The notes under the pieces: generated by a model
What the model was told of the DNA's origin: nothing
Seen by the model: only the letters and a program-made list of their open reading frames with translations
Database searches by the model: none
From: PZPK01 sp963974595
Lineage (GTDB): Bacteria > Pseudomonadota > Gammaproteobacteria > Pseudomonadales > Oleiphilaceae
Assembly: GCA_963974595.1 (NCBI GenBank)
Contig: CAXBDA010000005.1
Location: 10,416 to 74,415 of the forward strand
Direction: 5' to 3'
Length of the DNA stretch: 64,000 bases
In this document: one piece after another, positions 18,742 to 28,606 of the stretch
How positions within the stretch are numbered: the first letter of the stretch is position 1
How the letters are laid out: each line of letters begins with the position of its first letter
Position numbers and translations under genes: made by a program

Positions 18742-20085
18742 TTAACCCTCTTTTTCTATACGAGTCAAGTTGTCCCTTAAAATCGGGCCGTACTCATATT
18801 TACCAGGACAGACAAACGTACAAAGCGCAAGATCTTCTTCATCCAGCTCTAAACAACCTAATAATTGAGCTTGTTCAGTATCACTAACAATCAAAGACCT
18901 TAAAAGCTGAGTAGGAAGGATATCTAATGGCATTATTTTTTCATAAGCACCAATAGGGACCATGGCTCGCTCACTACCATTTGTCGTCGTCGTAAAATTA
19001 AATAATTTTCCAGAAAAAAGCTTAGAAAGATAAATATTCATCACAGAAAACTTATTTATACCTGGCGATAACCAGCCCATAAATTCTCTTTCTTTCTGAT
19101 CTTCTATAACAGAAATCTGATTTGCATAGCGACCAAGATAAGCCACTGACGCTCTAGAGGTTCTTCCGCCTAAAACAGAGCCAGAAATAACCCTTGCAGA
19201 TTCAGTCGTCATTTCACCTAACGTTAGTTCCGTTAAAGACGCACCTAGACGTGTTTTGATTAGACGAGGTGTTTTAATGCAAGGACCTGCTAAAGCAACC
19301 ACCCTATCAACATACAGCTCACCAGAAATGAATAACTTGGCAATAGCAATCACATCCTGGTAAGCAATTGACCACACTTTCTTTTTGTCACTAACAGGGT
19401 CAAGGAAGTGAATATGCGTGCCAACATTACCCGCTGGATGAGGGCCTGAGAACGTTTCATTCACAATTCGTTTGGATGTATTGATTGCGATAGAACTATC
19501 ACTCTTGGTGCAAACAAAGACTTTACCATCAGTTAGCTTTTCAATAATGGCTAAGCCTTGGTTAAAAGCCTCTTTATCAGCTTTAATGATGACGCTTGGG
19601 TCTGCTGCTAAAGGCTGGGTATCAATTGCCGTAACAAAGATAGAGTTAGGTTTTGAGTCAATTGCAGGGACCTTGCTATAAGGACGTGTCCTGAAGGCAG
19701 TCCACATACCAGACTCAATTAGGTTCGTTACAATTTGGTCTCTATTTAGCTGAGAAAGAGCTGATGGTTCAAACTTCTCAAACTCAACTGCATCGTTTCC
19801 AGCCACTTCAATCACAATGGATTGGAAGACTCTTTTTTCACCGCGATTAATTTCAGTAATTTTACCGCACGCTGGAGAGGTATATTTTACGCCTGCTGTT
19901 TTTTTATCTTCAAATAACAACTGCCCTTTCTTTACTGAATCACCTACCTGAACTGACATTGTCGGTTTCATTCCAGGGTAATCAAAGCCAATAATGGCGA
20001 CTTTACTTACAATTTTAGTGTCAGATATTTTTTGCTCGGGCGAACCGGATATTGGAAGATCGAGGCCTTTTTTAATGTTGACCAT
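18742..20085 (-). CDS. nqrA: Na+-NQR subunit A
   Basis: Cytoplasmic subunit, first gene of nqrABCDEF. It opens with the family MVNIKKGLDLPISGSPEQ and carries the biotinyl/lipoyl-like sandwich (VGDSVKKGQLLFEDKK) at about residues 47-62. The 447 residues are normal. All six genes are on one strand with gaps or overlaps of a few bases, ending at a strong terminator, so a single operon is secure. Confidence 0.97.
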   Translation of the reverse strand: MVNIKKGLDLPISGSPEQKISDTKIVSKVAIIGFDYPGMKPTMSVQVGDSVKKGQLLFEDKKTAGVKYTSPACGKITEINRGEKRVFQSIVIEVAGNDAVEFEKFEPSALSQLNRDQIVTNLIESGMWTAFRTRPYSKVPAIDSKPNSIFVTAIDTQPLAADPSVIIKADKEAFNQGLAIIEKLTDGKVFVCTKSDSSIAINTSKRIVNETFSGPHPAGNVGTHIHFLDPVSDKKKVWSIAYQDVIAIAKLFISGELYVDRVVALAGPCIKTPRLIKTRLGASLTELTLGEMTTESARVISGSVLGGRTSRASVAYLGRYANQISVIEDQKEREFMGWLSPGINKFSVMNIYLSKLFSGKLFNFTTTTNGSERAMVPIGAYEKIMPLDILPTQLLRSLIVSDTEQAQLLGCLELDEEDLALCTFVCPGKYEYGPILRDNLTRIEKEG

Positions 20086-20411
20086 TCATTCTGCCTAATC
20101 ATGAGAAAAGTGAATTTTCCGTCATTCAGACATAGAAGCTATTAGTCATAACAGCTTTGCCAACATTGAAAATTAATAATCGTAATTAACAAGGTTTAGA
20201 ATAACGAACCTAAAAGCGATGACAATTATAGTGATGCGCTACACATATTGCTACATAAAGACTTAAAAATTACGGTGTTTTTAAAGGCTCTTTCGCCCTT
20301 TATTCACCAACTACCTATTGAAGAGTAGGCTAAAAAAAGCTTAATTAAAGTAATACCGGCAAAGTAATTCTGTGAAGTGTAAAACTTAAAACAGCTTATC
20401 GCTCAGCCAGT
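20086..20411. other. Non-coding spacer upstream of nqrA
   Basis: These 326 AT-rich bases contain no reading frame I would call. They should hold the nqr promoter and the 3' end signals of the next gene leftwards. The best promoter-like match on the minus strand is TATAAT (20225-20230) with a poor upstream box 17 bases away. Confidence 0.6.
20225..20253 (-). promoter_or_regulatory. Weak candidate promoter for the nqr operon
   Basis: On the minus strand a perfect TATAAT (20225-20230) lies 17 bases from TAGCAA (20248-20253), a 3-of-6 match to the -35 box. It is about 140 bases upstream of nqrA. The -10 box is good but the -35 box is weak, so this is tentative. Confidence 0.3.
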
Positions 20412-21290
20412 TCATCTTTCAGGCTTTGCTCCATAATGTTTTTCAACATAATTCGGCTCTTTATAAAGAACTTTAATATCTTTATATTTAAAGGCGTCTT
20501 TAAACATTTGGAAAAACTCATCTAAATTTAAACGTAAAGGGTTTAAGGTCGTTGGCTGTCTGCTCGTTAGGCCATATTCAATATCCCCCACTTTCGAACA
20601 ACTATGCCGCTCATCAGAGAATGTTCCAAACAGGCGATCCCAAATAATCAATACACCACCAAAATTCCTATCTATCTGCTCTGGCTTGCAGCCATGATGA
20701 ACACGGTGATGAGAAGGCGTGTTCAGGACTTTTTCTGCAAAACCAAGACGACCTATCACTTCTGTATGAAGAAAAAACTGATAAGCAAGGCTTAGCTCGA
20801 TCGCTAATAATGCCCAGGATTTATCAAAGCCGATAATTGCTAAAGGAATCCACCACATGACCCAGCCAAAATTCAGATCCATTAAGAAATTTTGCCGTAA
20901 AGCGGTAGAAAAGTTCATATTTTTAGAGGAGTGGTGGGTAACATGTATCGACCAAAACCAACGTACTTTATGCATCGTTAAGTGGTAAAAATAATAAAAA
21001 AACTCACTCGCAAAAAACAAGAAGATGATACTTAATAAACCATCGTTCGCCTTATATTGAAAACCATATTCTCTGACGAAGTCATAAAAAAATTGGATGA
21101 AAAGAGCAATGGCGATGCCATCTACTATTTTATATGCACCGCCAGTCACAATATTCGTTAAGGTTTCTTTTAAACTGTAAACATCTGTTCTGCCTTTTTT
21201 ATGCCAATACCAAGCCTCCAGAACAATAATAGATAAAAAGAATACGCCAAATGTTAAAATGAACCCGATTGCCTGAATGACGTCCTGCAT
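20412..21290 (-). CDS. Sterol desaturase / fatty acid hydroxylase superfamily membrane protein
   Basis: Integral membrane di-iron oxygenase of the fatty acid hydroxylase superfamily. Several hydrophobic segments occur, and the histidine boxes are present: YHLTMHKVRWFWSIHVTHHS (about residues 101-120), FLHTE (about 170) and HHRVHHG (about 192-198). Members hydroxylate or desaturate lipids or sterols; the substrate here cannot be read from sequence. Length 292. The gene diverges from an AraC-type regulator across about 110 bases, which suggests that regulator controls it. Confidence 0.85.
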   Translation of the reverse strand: MQDVIQAIGFILTFGVFFLSIIVLEAWYWHKKGRTDVYSLKETLTNIVTGGAYKIVDGIAIALFIQFFYDFVREYGFQYKANDGLLSIIFLFFASEFFYYFYHLTMHKVRWFWSIHVTHHSSKNMNFSTALRQNFLMDLNFGWVMWWIPLAIIGFDKSWALLAIELSLAYQFFLHTEVIGRLGFAEKVLNTPSHHRVHHGCKPEQIDRNFGGVLIIWDRLFGTFSDERHSCSKVGDIEYGLTSRQPTTLNPLRLNLDEFFQMFKDAFKYKDIKVLYKEPNYVEKHYGAKPER

Positions 21291-21403
21291 GATAAACCTC
21301 TACATATTTATTTTATTTACACTAGTTTAATAAATACAGAATGGTTATTATTGCCACTTAATGAGAGTTAATTTGCAATCTACGCCACAAAAGACCTTAA
21401 ATT

Positions 21404-22402
21404 ATGCTGAATGACCTTTTCATTACCCGCGATGTGCTCAGCTATATTCAAGCGTTTATTTCACGAAATCAGCTAAACCTTCCCGAATTCCAGAAAAGAC
21501 TAAATAGCTACGCTGCCAAACAGCATATGTCATATGAACAATGGTGGACATTATTATCAGAGCTTGAATCAGCTCACCCCAGCCCTGCTTTAGGTATAAA
21601 AATCGGCCAAAATATTCAGGCACAAGAGTGCGGCGTTTTAGGTTATTTATTCAAAACCAGTAGAAATCTAGGAGAAGCACTAAAATGCTTTAATCGATTC
21701 CAAGGCTTAATCTATGCGGGCAGCAAAGCCTGCTTAAGCAATAATGACTCAGCCACTGTTAGTCTCTCGTGGGAACCTGACTATGGCTATTCAAGCCAGA
21801 CATCAGATGCTTTGTTACTCGCGGCAATGATCAACATCGTCAGGGAATTAATAGAGCCTGAAATCTTACATTTGACTTACGTCTGCTTTACACAAGCCAT
21901 TTCTGCCAGGGACATTCCAATATATGAAAATTTTTTCCAATGTCCAATCAAGCAGTGCCAAGCTAAGTTAGAGCTGAATTTTTCAGCAAAAGACCTAAGC
22001 ATAAAAATACCCCATGTAGATAGTACACTGCATAATATTCTGGGCCTGCAAGCGGAAACATTACTCCAGCACCTTCCTGACAGTGATGGCTTTTTGGTTA
22101 AACTAAGAGACACCATAATTCGTTGCCTTCACGAAGGCTTTTCAGATACTCAGTCAGTGGCCCAAGAGATGAACATCTCGGAAAGAACATTGCATCGACG
22201 ATTAAAAGCCAAAAATCGCGTTTACCGGGATATTTTAAAAGAAATACGAAAATCCATGTCAGTAAACTATTTAAGCGACCCCATACTAACCCTTGCAGAG
22301 GTTGCCTTGCTACTTGGTTATAGTGAACAAAGTACATTTTCCAGAGCATTCAAGGCATGGTATGGCATCCCCCCACTGAAATATCAAAAAACCTATTTAT
22401 AG
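21404..22402 (+). CDS. AraC family transcriptional regulator (OruR/ArgR-like)
   Basis: DNA-binding regulator with an N-terminal arabinose-binding-type domain (about residues 20-200, including ALGIKIGQNIQAQECGVLGY) and a C-terminal double helix-turn-helix (AQEMNISERTLHRRLKAKN and VALLLGYSEQSTFSRAFKAW, about 255-320). Length 332 is typical of the group of AraC regulators that often neighbour lipid or sterol-modifying genes. It is divergent from the hydroxylase gene and converges on avtA with seven bases between the stops. Confidence 0.88.
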   Translation: MLNDLFITRDVLSYIQAFISRNQLNLPEFQKRLNSYAAKQHMSYEQWWTLLSELESAHPSPALGIKIGQNIQAQECGVLGYLFKTSRNLGEALKCFNRFQGLIYAGSKACLSNNDSATVSLSWEPDYGYSSQTSDALLLAAMINIVRELIEPEILHLTYVCFTQAISARDIPIYENFFQCPIKQCQAKLELNFSAKDLSIKIPHVDSTLHNILGLQAETLLQHLPDSDGFLVKLRDTIIRCLHEGFSDTQSVAQEMNISERTLHRRLKAKNRVYRDILKEIRKSMSVNYLSDPILTLAEVALLLGYSEQSTFSRAFKAWYGIPPLKYQKTYL

Positions 22403-22409
22403 TGCAGGC

Positions 22410-23678
22410 TCAGGCACTCTCATAAGCCAAGCGGATTTCTGAGGCAATAATATCAAGCCCTTTAAAAACTAATTCTTCTTGCTGTGAATACGTGATGCGT
22501 AAACATTCTTTTGTGTGCTTCCAGTGACGTCTATCTTTAGCAGACAAACCAGGAAAAAAATGATGTCCAGAAACTATCAACACACCTTTTGCCTTAAGCC
22601 GAGCATATAAAATATCATTACTAACTGGGCAATCTTTTAACCAAAGCCAAAGAAACATAGCGCCTTCGACCCGATGAAGCTTCGCCGGTATACCTTTTAA
22701 CTGCTTCATCAAGTAATCCCTTGTCCTCTTTGACTTCTCTTCATAATAAGGCCTGACAACTTGCGAGCTCAGAGAGATGATTTCTTTAGACTTCAGCATG
22801 TTTACGGCAAGCAAACTCCCAAAACTACCTGTCGCCAGATTCATAATCGCATTCATACTGGATAATGCTTTTATATGGGTCTCTTTGGCGATCACTATAC
22901 CTGTTCGTACCGCAGGCAAGCCAAACTTGGAGAGACTCAAACATAAAATAATATTCTCATTCCAGATTGGCTCAGCTTCAGAGAAGATCAAATTGGGAAA
23001 AGGCGTACCATAAGCGCCATCTATAATCAGCGGTACGCCATTCGCCTTGGCAAACTTATCCAGCTTTGATATCTCATGATCCGTCAATACATTACCGCTT
23101 GGATTGGTCGGTCTGGAAACACAAAGCGCACCCCATGAATCGGAAAACTGCAGCTGTTCAAAGTCGATATGATATTTAAATGTGCCTGAATCAATCACCT
23201 CAATGCCCGGCTTTGAAGAATGAAAAAAATCCTCAGTAATGCCTGAATCACTGTAGCCGATATATTCAGGTGTTAGTGGAAAGTGTATTTGTTTATATGA
23301 GCCATCTTCGAATTCGCCTGCCAATAAGTTAAATAACATGAAAAATGCTGACTGGCTTCCGTTTGTGAGCGCGATATTCTCTACCCTTAAATCCCAAGCA
23401 AACTCGGCATTTAAAAGATCTTTAAGTGCACGTATAAACGCCATATTTCCCTGTGGTGGATCATAAGTTCCAATTAAAGCCTCAAACTCCAAACGTGAAT
23501 CAATAATTTCCTGTAGGCGAGACTTAAAAGCATGCTGAACTTGAGGAATATGCGCAGGATTTCCACCGCCCATCATAATCATCTCTGATTCACCACTTAA
23601 TGCCTCACCTAAATCATCCATTAGGCTTGTAATACCCGCATCAGAACCAAACTTTTGACCAAACTTAGAAAATGTCAC
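22410..23678 (-). CDS. avtA: Valine--pyruvate aminotransferase
   Basis: PLP-dependent class I aminotransferase that exchanges the amino groups of valine and alanine. The N-terminus MTFSKFGQKFGSDAGITSLM and the block MMGGGNPAHIPQV match AvtA strongly. The PLP lysine is in LCLSLSKFGLPAVRTGIV (about residue 245), and RPTNPSGNVL (about 188) is the substrate-side motif. Length 422 fits AvtA (about 417). It stands as a single gene. Confidence 0.92.
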   Translation of the reverse strand: MTFSKFGQKFGSDAGITSLMDDLGEALSGESEMIMMGGGNPAHIPQVQHAFKSRLQEIIDSRLEFEALIGTYDPPQGNMAFIRALKDLLNAEFAWDLRVENIALTNGSQSAFFMLFNLLAGEFEDGSYKQIHFPLTPEYIGYSDSGITEDFFHSSKPGIEVIDSGTFKYHIDFEQLQFSDSWGALCVSRPTNPSGNVLTDHEISKLDKFAKANGVPLIIDGAYGTPFPNLIFSEAEPIWNENIILCLSLSKFGLPAVRTGIVIAKETHIKALSSMNAIMNLATGSFGSLLAVNMLKSKEIISLSSQVVRPYYEEKSKRTRDYLMKQLKGIPAKLHRVEGAMFLWLWLKDCPVSNDILYARLKAKGVLIVSGHHFFPGLSAKDRRHWKHTKECLRITYSQQEELVFKGLDIIASEIRLAYESA

Positions 23679-23808
23679 ATTGCTTACCCTAATAAGATAT
23701 TAATGACGGAGTATAAGTTTAATGGATTGTTGAGGTGAACCTTTTTTAACTGTTATGTGTTTTCGTGACTTGTTATAAATAAAAATCATTCATTAAAGAG
23801 ACGTCACT

Positions 23809-24489
23809 ATGCGTTTTATATTCCCCCCTCTACTCCTTCTAATATTGAGTTTATCAGTACAGGCAAATGAAACGTCTACCATTCAGGTTAGTGCAGAAGG
23901 CGCAGTTAAAACACAGCCTGATGTTGCTGTCATTAATTTAAGCGTTCATGGCTCAGAAATGAAAGCGGATGCCGCAATGAACAGAGTGGATAAGCAAGTC
24001 AAAAAGCTAGTGAAGCAAATAAATTCATACACTATTAAGGAAGGCAGCTTTGACTCTAGTCAGACCTCAATCCAGCCGGAATATGATTACCAGGCTAAGC
24101 CAAGAAAGTTAGTCGCATACAAAGCAAGCAGGAATATTTCGTTTCATTTAACGAACCTAAAACAACTAGAAGCATTAATGCAGGATATAAGTCAGCTGGA
24201 TCTAACTAATATTAATAACGTTTCTTTTACTGTGCAAAATATGCAAGAGTTTGAAGATATTGCCCTAATTAATGCCATAAAAACAGCAAAGCATAAGGCA
24301 AATATTATTGCAGAAGCGCTAGGTGTAAAAATCAAAGGAATATACAGAGTGAATCATAATGTTAGACAAACCCAGCCTGTCTATGCAAGGGCATTATCTG
24401 CTGAAATGGATATGAGAAAATCGAGTTCTTACCAGCAAAAAGATATCGACGTAAAGACTAACATAGACATTGAATTTGAACTGAAATAG
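23809..24489 (+). CDS. SIMPL domain-containing periplasmic protein
   Basis: Protein of the DUF541/SIMPL (YggE-like) family. A signal peptide (MRFIFPPLLLLILSLSVQA) ends about residue 19. The family opening TIQVSAEGAVKTQPDVAVINLSV follows and the internal LAKH/LGVKIKGIYRVN region is typical. Length 226. YggE-like proteins are linked to oxidative and envelope stress but their biochemical role is not settled. It converges on the next gene with two bases between stops. Confidence 0.82.
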   Translation: MRFIFPPLLLLILSLSVQANETSTIQVSAEGAVKTQPDVAVINLSVHGSEMKADAAMNRVDKQVKKLVKQINSYTIKEGSFDSSQTSIQPEYDYQAKPRKLVAYKASRNISFHLTNLKQLEALMQDISQLDLTNINNVSFTVQNMQEFEDIALINAIKTAKHKANIIAEALGVKIKGIYRVNHNVRQTQPVYARALSAEMDMRKSSSYQQKDIDVKTNIDIEFELK

Positions 24490-24491
24490 CC

Positions 24492-25067
24492 TCAAGAAAC
24501 AAAATGTGCCTCATTATAAATTGCTTCCCAACGAGGCGTCGCTTCTGCGACAAAACTATCCGTAAAATGGTTGGTAAAGACATTTTTTGAATTAAACCAA
24601 CGTATCACTGAAAAATCGGGTTTTGGCCCAATATCCATCCAGTGTTTCACGCCGGATGGAATAATCACAAAATCTCCCCGGCTGCATTCCAAAATATGAA
24701 TTTTATGGTTGATATTCAAATACACCAAGACTTTTCCTGCCAAGAAAAATCGAACTTCGTCTTCTTCGTGTGTATGCTCCGATAAATAGCGCCCTCTTAC
24801 TGAAACAGAAAATGCATCAGTCGGCTTCATCGTCACAACATCAACCTGAGAATAACCAAAACTTTCTTTCACTTTGGTTATTTGGTCGCGATATATTTTA
24901 AAAACATCACTTTCTAAAACTGGGGCATTCGGCAGATGTGTCATCGTTGGCCACTGTTCAAAATGAACACCGACTTCAGCAAGCTTTTCGGAAAACAGGG
25001 ACGCATCCTCCGAAATTTTATAAGGTTTTTGTAGATTAAATTGTGTGTAAAAAGCGAGTTTACTCAC
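24492..25067 (-). CDS. Acireductone dioxygenase-like cupin
   Basis: Cupin of the ARD/ARD' family, which oxidises acireductone in the methionine salvage pathway. The metal-binding signature HTHEEDEVRFFLAG is at about residues 98-111 and the second motif IPSGVKHWMDIGPKP at about 137-151; the two His, Glu and distal His ligands are present. Length 191 fits. Translation probably starts at the GTG at 25067. No other methionine salvage gene (mtnA, mtnB, mtnC, mtnK) is in the window, so the partner genes lie elsewhere or the function has shifted. Confidence 0.85.
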   Translation of the reverse strand: MSKLAFYTQFNLQKPYKISEDASLFSEKLAEVGVHFEQWPTMTHLPNAPVLESDVFKIYRDQITKVKESFGYSQVDVVTMKPTDAFSVSVRGRYLSEHTHEEDEVRFFLAGKVLVYLNINHKIHILECSRGDFVIIPSGVKHWMDIGPKPDFSVIRWFNSKNVFTNHFTDSFVAEATPRWEAIYNEAHFVS

Positions 25068-25068
25068 A

Positions 25069-25221
25069 TCATGATTCCAAGCCGGTTAATACATCACCTG
25101 CACTCGTCAGTTTGAGCGCAGGCCGTACAAGCTCTATTGCTTGAATATAGTGTGGCAGAAGAAAAGTATAAATGGATAGACGAAACTCGCTTTTTATGGC
25201 GAAATAACAATTGTTAACTTT
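25069..25221 (-). pseudogene. Open remnant ending one base before the dioxygenase start
   Basis: This stop-free stretch of 51 codons reads as plausible protein (for example LLPHYIQAIELVRPALKLTS) and ends in TGA one base before the GTG of the dioxygenase gene. It has no ATG, GTG or TTG start early in the frame. The tight junction looks like the surviving end of an upstream gene that was once coupled to the dioxygenase gene. I do not recognise the peptide; it may also be chance. Confidence 0.25.
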
Positions 25222-25314
25222 TTATTTTATCTTTATTAACAAAGAGTTACATAAAATAATATAGCTTATCAAATGGATAAAACACAGCATTACTTTGGTA
25301 CACTATTAAATCAG

Positions 25315-26322
25315 TCACTTACTTAGGTGTTGATAACGTGATGCGATTAGTTCAGCACTAATCGCAACTGCAATTTCTTGAGGCGTTTTACTATGAATAT
25401 CCAGACCAATGGGAGCGTGCAAGCAAGCTAACTGTTGCTGCGTTAAGCCTAAGCGTTTCAAGCGTTCAAACCTATTCTGGCTTGTTTTTATTGACCCCAT
25501 TGCACCAATATAAAAAGCATCAGAATTCACTAATGCCTCCATTAACGCCATATCGTCAAGCTTTGGGTCATGCGCTAAACAAAGAATTGCACTAAAAGAA
25601 TCAGCAAAGCTATGCCTTACTAAATCATCAGGCAGTTCAGATGAAATCTTATAGTGTAAATTTTCTACCTGAAACCGTTTGATATATTCAACTCTTGGTT
25701 CACAGATAGTGACATCAAAGCCAAGTGTTTCTGCAAATTCACTCAGATAAAGCGTCACATCCCCCATACCAACAAGAAGTAATCGATAACTTGGGTCGAG
25801 TCTATGATAAAGCTGATTTGAACGTTTGTTATAAATCAGTTCTTCTTTTCCGGAAACCATTTCACCATAAACCAGTGAATATCGTCTAATGAACGGGTTG
25901 CTTAAATCTAATGATCTGGCAATTGATCGATGACTTATCAAGGCTTCTTTTAAAGCAAAGAAGTGCTGATGACAAAAAGAGTCAAAAATAGGTTCTATAA
26001 GCAGCTCTACTTTACCGCCACATGGCAAAAGATAACGAGCACTTTCCTCGCGGGTATTGCCATATATTTTTGTAAGGAAGGTTGTTGTGTTGTTGACAGG
26101 ATTACAAGAAAACTCTTTTAAAAAATCAAATAGATCGTTTTCTATACAGCCGCCCGACAAAGAACCGACTTGTTTATTCTTATCAAGATTGTAGGCTAAC
26201 AAACTGCCAACAGGTCTGGGTGATGCCCCCCAAGTATTGAGCACCGTAATAAAAAAAACCCGATCGCCCTGCTCCAACCAATTATAAGTCGACGTTATTA
26301 CTTGCAGATTAAGCGCATTCAT
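25315..26322 (-). CDS. XdhC/CoxI family molybdenum-hydroxylase maturation protein
   Basis: Accessory protein that binds sulfurated molybdenum cofactor and inserts it into xanthine-dehydrogenase-type enzymes. The N-terminal XdhC block reads TWGASPRPVGSLLAY and GSLSGGCIENDLFDFL (about residues 29-72), and the C-terminal Rossmann part has LLLVGMGDVTLYLSEFAETL (about 180-199) and FYIGAMGSIKTSQNRFERL. Length 335. The gene follows the catalytic subunit gene by six bases, so iorA-iorB-xdhC is one transcript. Confidence 0.9.
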   Translation of the reverse strand: MNALNLQVITSTYNWLEQGDRVFFITVLNTWGASPRPVGSLLAYNLDKNKQVGSLSGGCIENDLFDFLKEFSCNPVNNTTTFLTKIYGNTREESARYLLPCGGKVELLIEPIFDSFCHQHFFALKEALISHRSIARSLDLSNPFIRRYSLVYGEMVSGKEELIYNKRSNQLYHRLDPSYRLLLVGMGDVTLYLSEFAETLGFDVTICEPRVEYIKRFQVENLHYKISSELPDDLVRHSFADSFSAILCLAHDPKLDDMALMEALVNSDAFYIGAMGSIKTSQNRFERLKRLGLTQQQLACLHAPIGLDIHSKTPQEIAVAISAELIASRYQHLSK

Positions 26323-26328
26323 ATATCA

Positions 26329-28557
26329 CTATGCCAATTTAAAAGGCATATCCCTAAAACGTTGATTTCTTGCTTTAAACAGAGCTGATGCAATAGCAGG
26401 TGCAAGCGGAGGCAAACCAGGTTCACCAACACCTGTTGGCGATTCGTCACTGTGAATAATAGCCACTTCTATCTCTGGCGCCTGATTCATTCTCATCATA
26501 GGGTAATCATGAAAGTTACTTTGTTGAACGACACCATCCTTGAGTGTTATTTCACCGTACAGCGCTGCTGTTGCACCAAAAATAATACAACTTTCCATCT
26601 GCATCGTCACAATATCCGGGTTAACAACCAGTCCGCAGTCTATCGCGCAATAAACACGCAATAATTTAATTTCTTCATTAACGACTTTAAGCTCTACTAA
26701 TTCTGCGACATAAGAACCAAAAGACTTATGCACCGCAAGACCCTGATACGCACCTTCTTCAGAAGGTTGCCCCCAATTACCCATATCGACAACTTTTTCT
26801 AATACACCCAGTGTTCGAGGTGATTCAGTGAGGTATTTCTTCCTGAAAAGAAATTCATCCATATTGGCTTGGCTGGCGAGTTCGGACATCATACTTTCAA
26901 TCGCAAATGCTGTGTGAGAATGGCCTACAGAGCGCCAATAAGAAACGGGCAAACCAGCATCCGCTTTTGTGTGACGCACCTGCAACGAAGGAAAGTTATA
27001 AGGTATGCTATCGGCACCTTCATAGGCAGATGTATCTGCCGGTGTAACGGGTGACCCAGCGGTTAATAACCCTACTTTACCTAAGGTAGAATACATAAAC
27101 TTAGGTGACCAGGGGAACATCGCCGGTGAAGCATCCCATACATACCAATCCATTATATTTGGCGCTACGATTTGGTGATCCCATGCCACAGGCATTTGAT
27201 TCTCATCCAATGCCACTTTAATTTTATGCAGTGTTGCAGGACGATAAACATCATGCTGAGTGTCTTCTTCTCTAGACCAAACCAGTTTAATCACGCCACC
27301 CGTTTGGGCTGAAATTTCAGCGGCTTCAGCCACAAAGTCTTGTGATAAACGTCTGCCAAATCCACCACCAATAAACTGGTTATGGATTTGCACCTCAGAC
27401 AGGTCAACATCCGTTACTTTCGCGACAGCAACAGCCGCGATATCCGGTGCTTGGGTTGATGTCCAAATATCTACTTTATTTTTTTGGACATGAGCTGTGC
27501 AGTTCATCGGTTCCATTGTGGCGTGCGCAAGAAATGGCGTCGTAAATTCAGCGTTTAAAAAGTCTGTTGTTTCATCAAAGGTACTCTCGACATCACCTTC
27601 TTCACGTTTTATATCACCGTCATCTTGCTCTGATTTCTCCCGATAAAGCGTAAAGACATCCTCCATGTTTTTAACCATGCTTGGATTCTTCGACCACTCA
27701 ATATTGAGCCGTTTTTGCGCCTTTTTAGCCTGCCAATAAGATTGAGCAATGATAGCAATACCGGATTTAATCTGGACAACCGCTTCAACCCCATTAACGC
27801 CAATTAAAGATTGCCCATTATGTAGGATTGCTTTAGTACCATAGACCGGCGATCTTGAAACAACTGCGTAGCGCATACCTGGAATATCAATATCTATCCC
27901 ATAATTAGCTTGGCCAGTGACTTTAAGGTGGCTATCTAATCGTTTGGATTTTTTACCGATATAGGTAAATTCAGACGGTTGTTTTAAGGGGATGTCCGAA
28001 GGCAATGATTGTTTCGAAGCGATCACACATAGATCACCAAAACTAGCCCTTTTAGCACTACCGATATGCACAACATGCTTATTATCAATACGAAGATCAT
28101 CAAGCGGAACCTGAAAAACGTCAGAGGCCGATTTCAATAACAATAATTTCGCTAAAGCCCCTGTTTCCCTTAATACTTGCCAACTAGAAGATAAACTATT
28201 GCTACCACCGGTAATCTGTAACCCATAGTCACGGTTTCGATAAACCGTTTTAGCGGGCGCAAATACAATTTCAAACAAGTCTGGGTCAGTATCAAGCTCT
28301 TCTGCAACTAAAGTGGTTAAGCCCGTATACGTTCCCTGGCCCATTTCGACTCTATCTAAGGTAAATATCAATCGGTTATCAGTAGTGATTTCTAGCCAGG
28401 CATTCGCCTCCCAATTGCCATTTTCCTGCAGCGAGTGGGAATGCAAACTTTGGCAGCCAGGCAAGGCTAACGCAATCGTCAAACTACCTGTGCCCGTTAA
28501 AGAAGCTTTAATAAAATTTCGTCTAGAAGTAATAATTTGGTTCACTGTGCAGCCCAA
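26329..28557 (-). CDS. Molybdopterin-binding aldehyde/isoquinoline oxidoreductase large subunit, Tat-exported
   Basis: Catalytic subunit of a two-component molybdenum hydroxylase of the IorB type. A twin-arginine signal (SRRNFIKASLTGTG at residues 11-24) and a Cys in LALPGCQ suggest export to the periplasm, perhaps as a membrane-anchored protein. The Mo-cofactor regions include FIGGGFGRRLSQDFVAEAAE (about 398) and GVGEPGLPPLAPAIASAL near the C-terminus, where the Glu of GEPGLP is the catalytic glutamate. Length 742 fits IorB-like proteins. The substrate (aldehyde, N-heterocycle or other) cannot be told from sequence. It forms an operon with the 2Fe-2S subunit and XdhC. Confidence 0.88.
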   Translation of the reverse strand: MGCTVNQIITSRRNFIKASLTGTGSLTIALALPGCQSLHSHSLQENGNWEANAWLEITTDNRLIFTLDRVEMGQGTYTGLTTLVAEELDTDPDLFEIVFAPAKTVYRNRDYGLQITGGSNSLSSSWQVLRETGALAKLLLLKSASDVFQVPLDDLRIDNKHVVHIGSAKRASFGDLCVIASKQSLPSDIPLKQPSEFTYIGKKSKRLDSHLKVTGQANYGIDIDIPGMRYAVVSRSPVYGTKAILHNGQSLIGVNGVEAVVQIKSGIAIIAQSYWQAKKAQKRLNIEWSKNPSMVKNMEDVFTLYREKSEQDDGDIKREEGDVESTFDETTDFLNAEFTTPFLAHATMEPMNCTAHVQKNKVDIWTSTQAPDIAAVAVAKVTDVDLSEVQIHNQFIGGGFGRRLSQDFVAEAAEISAQTGGVIKLVWSREEDTQHDVYRPATLHKIKVALDENQMPVAWDHQIVAPNIMDWYVWDASPAMFPWSPKFMYSTLGKVGLLTAGSPVTPADTSAYEGADSIPYNFPSLQVRHTKADAGLPVSYWRSVGHSHTAFAIESMMSELASQANMDEFLFRKKYLTESPRTLGVLEKVVDMGNWGQPSEEGAYQGLAVHKSFGSYVAELVELKVVNEEIKLLRVYCAIDCGLVVNPDIVTMQMESCIIFGATAALYGEITLKDGVVQQSNFHDYPMMRMNQAPEIEVAIIHSDESPTGVGEPGLPPLAPAIASALFKARNQRFRDMPFKLA

Positions 28558-28606
28558 CTTTTTATTTTTTATTCAATGAAATAATTTACTCGTTTTTCTA
28601 GATGCG

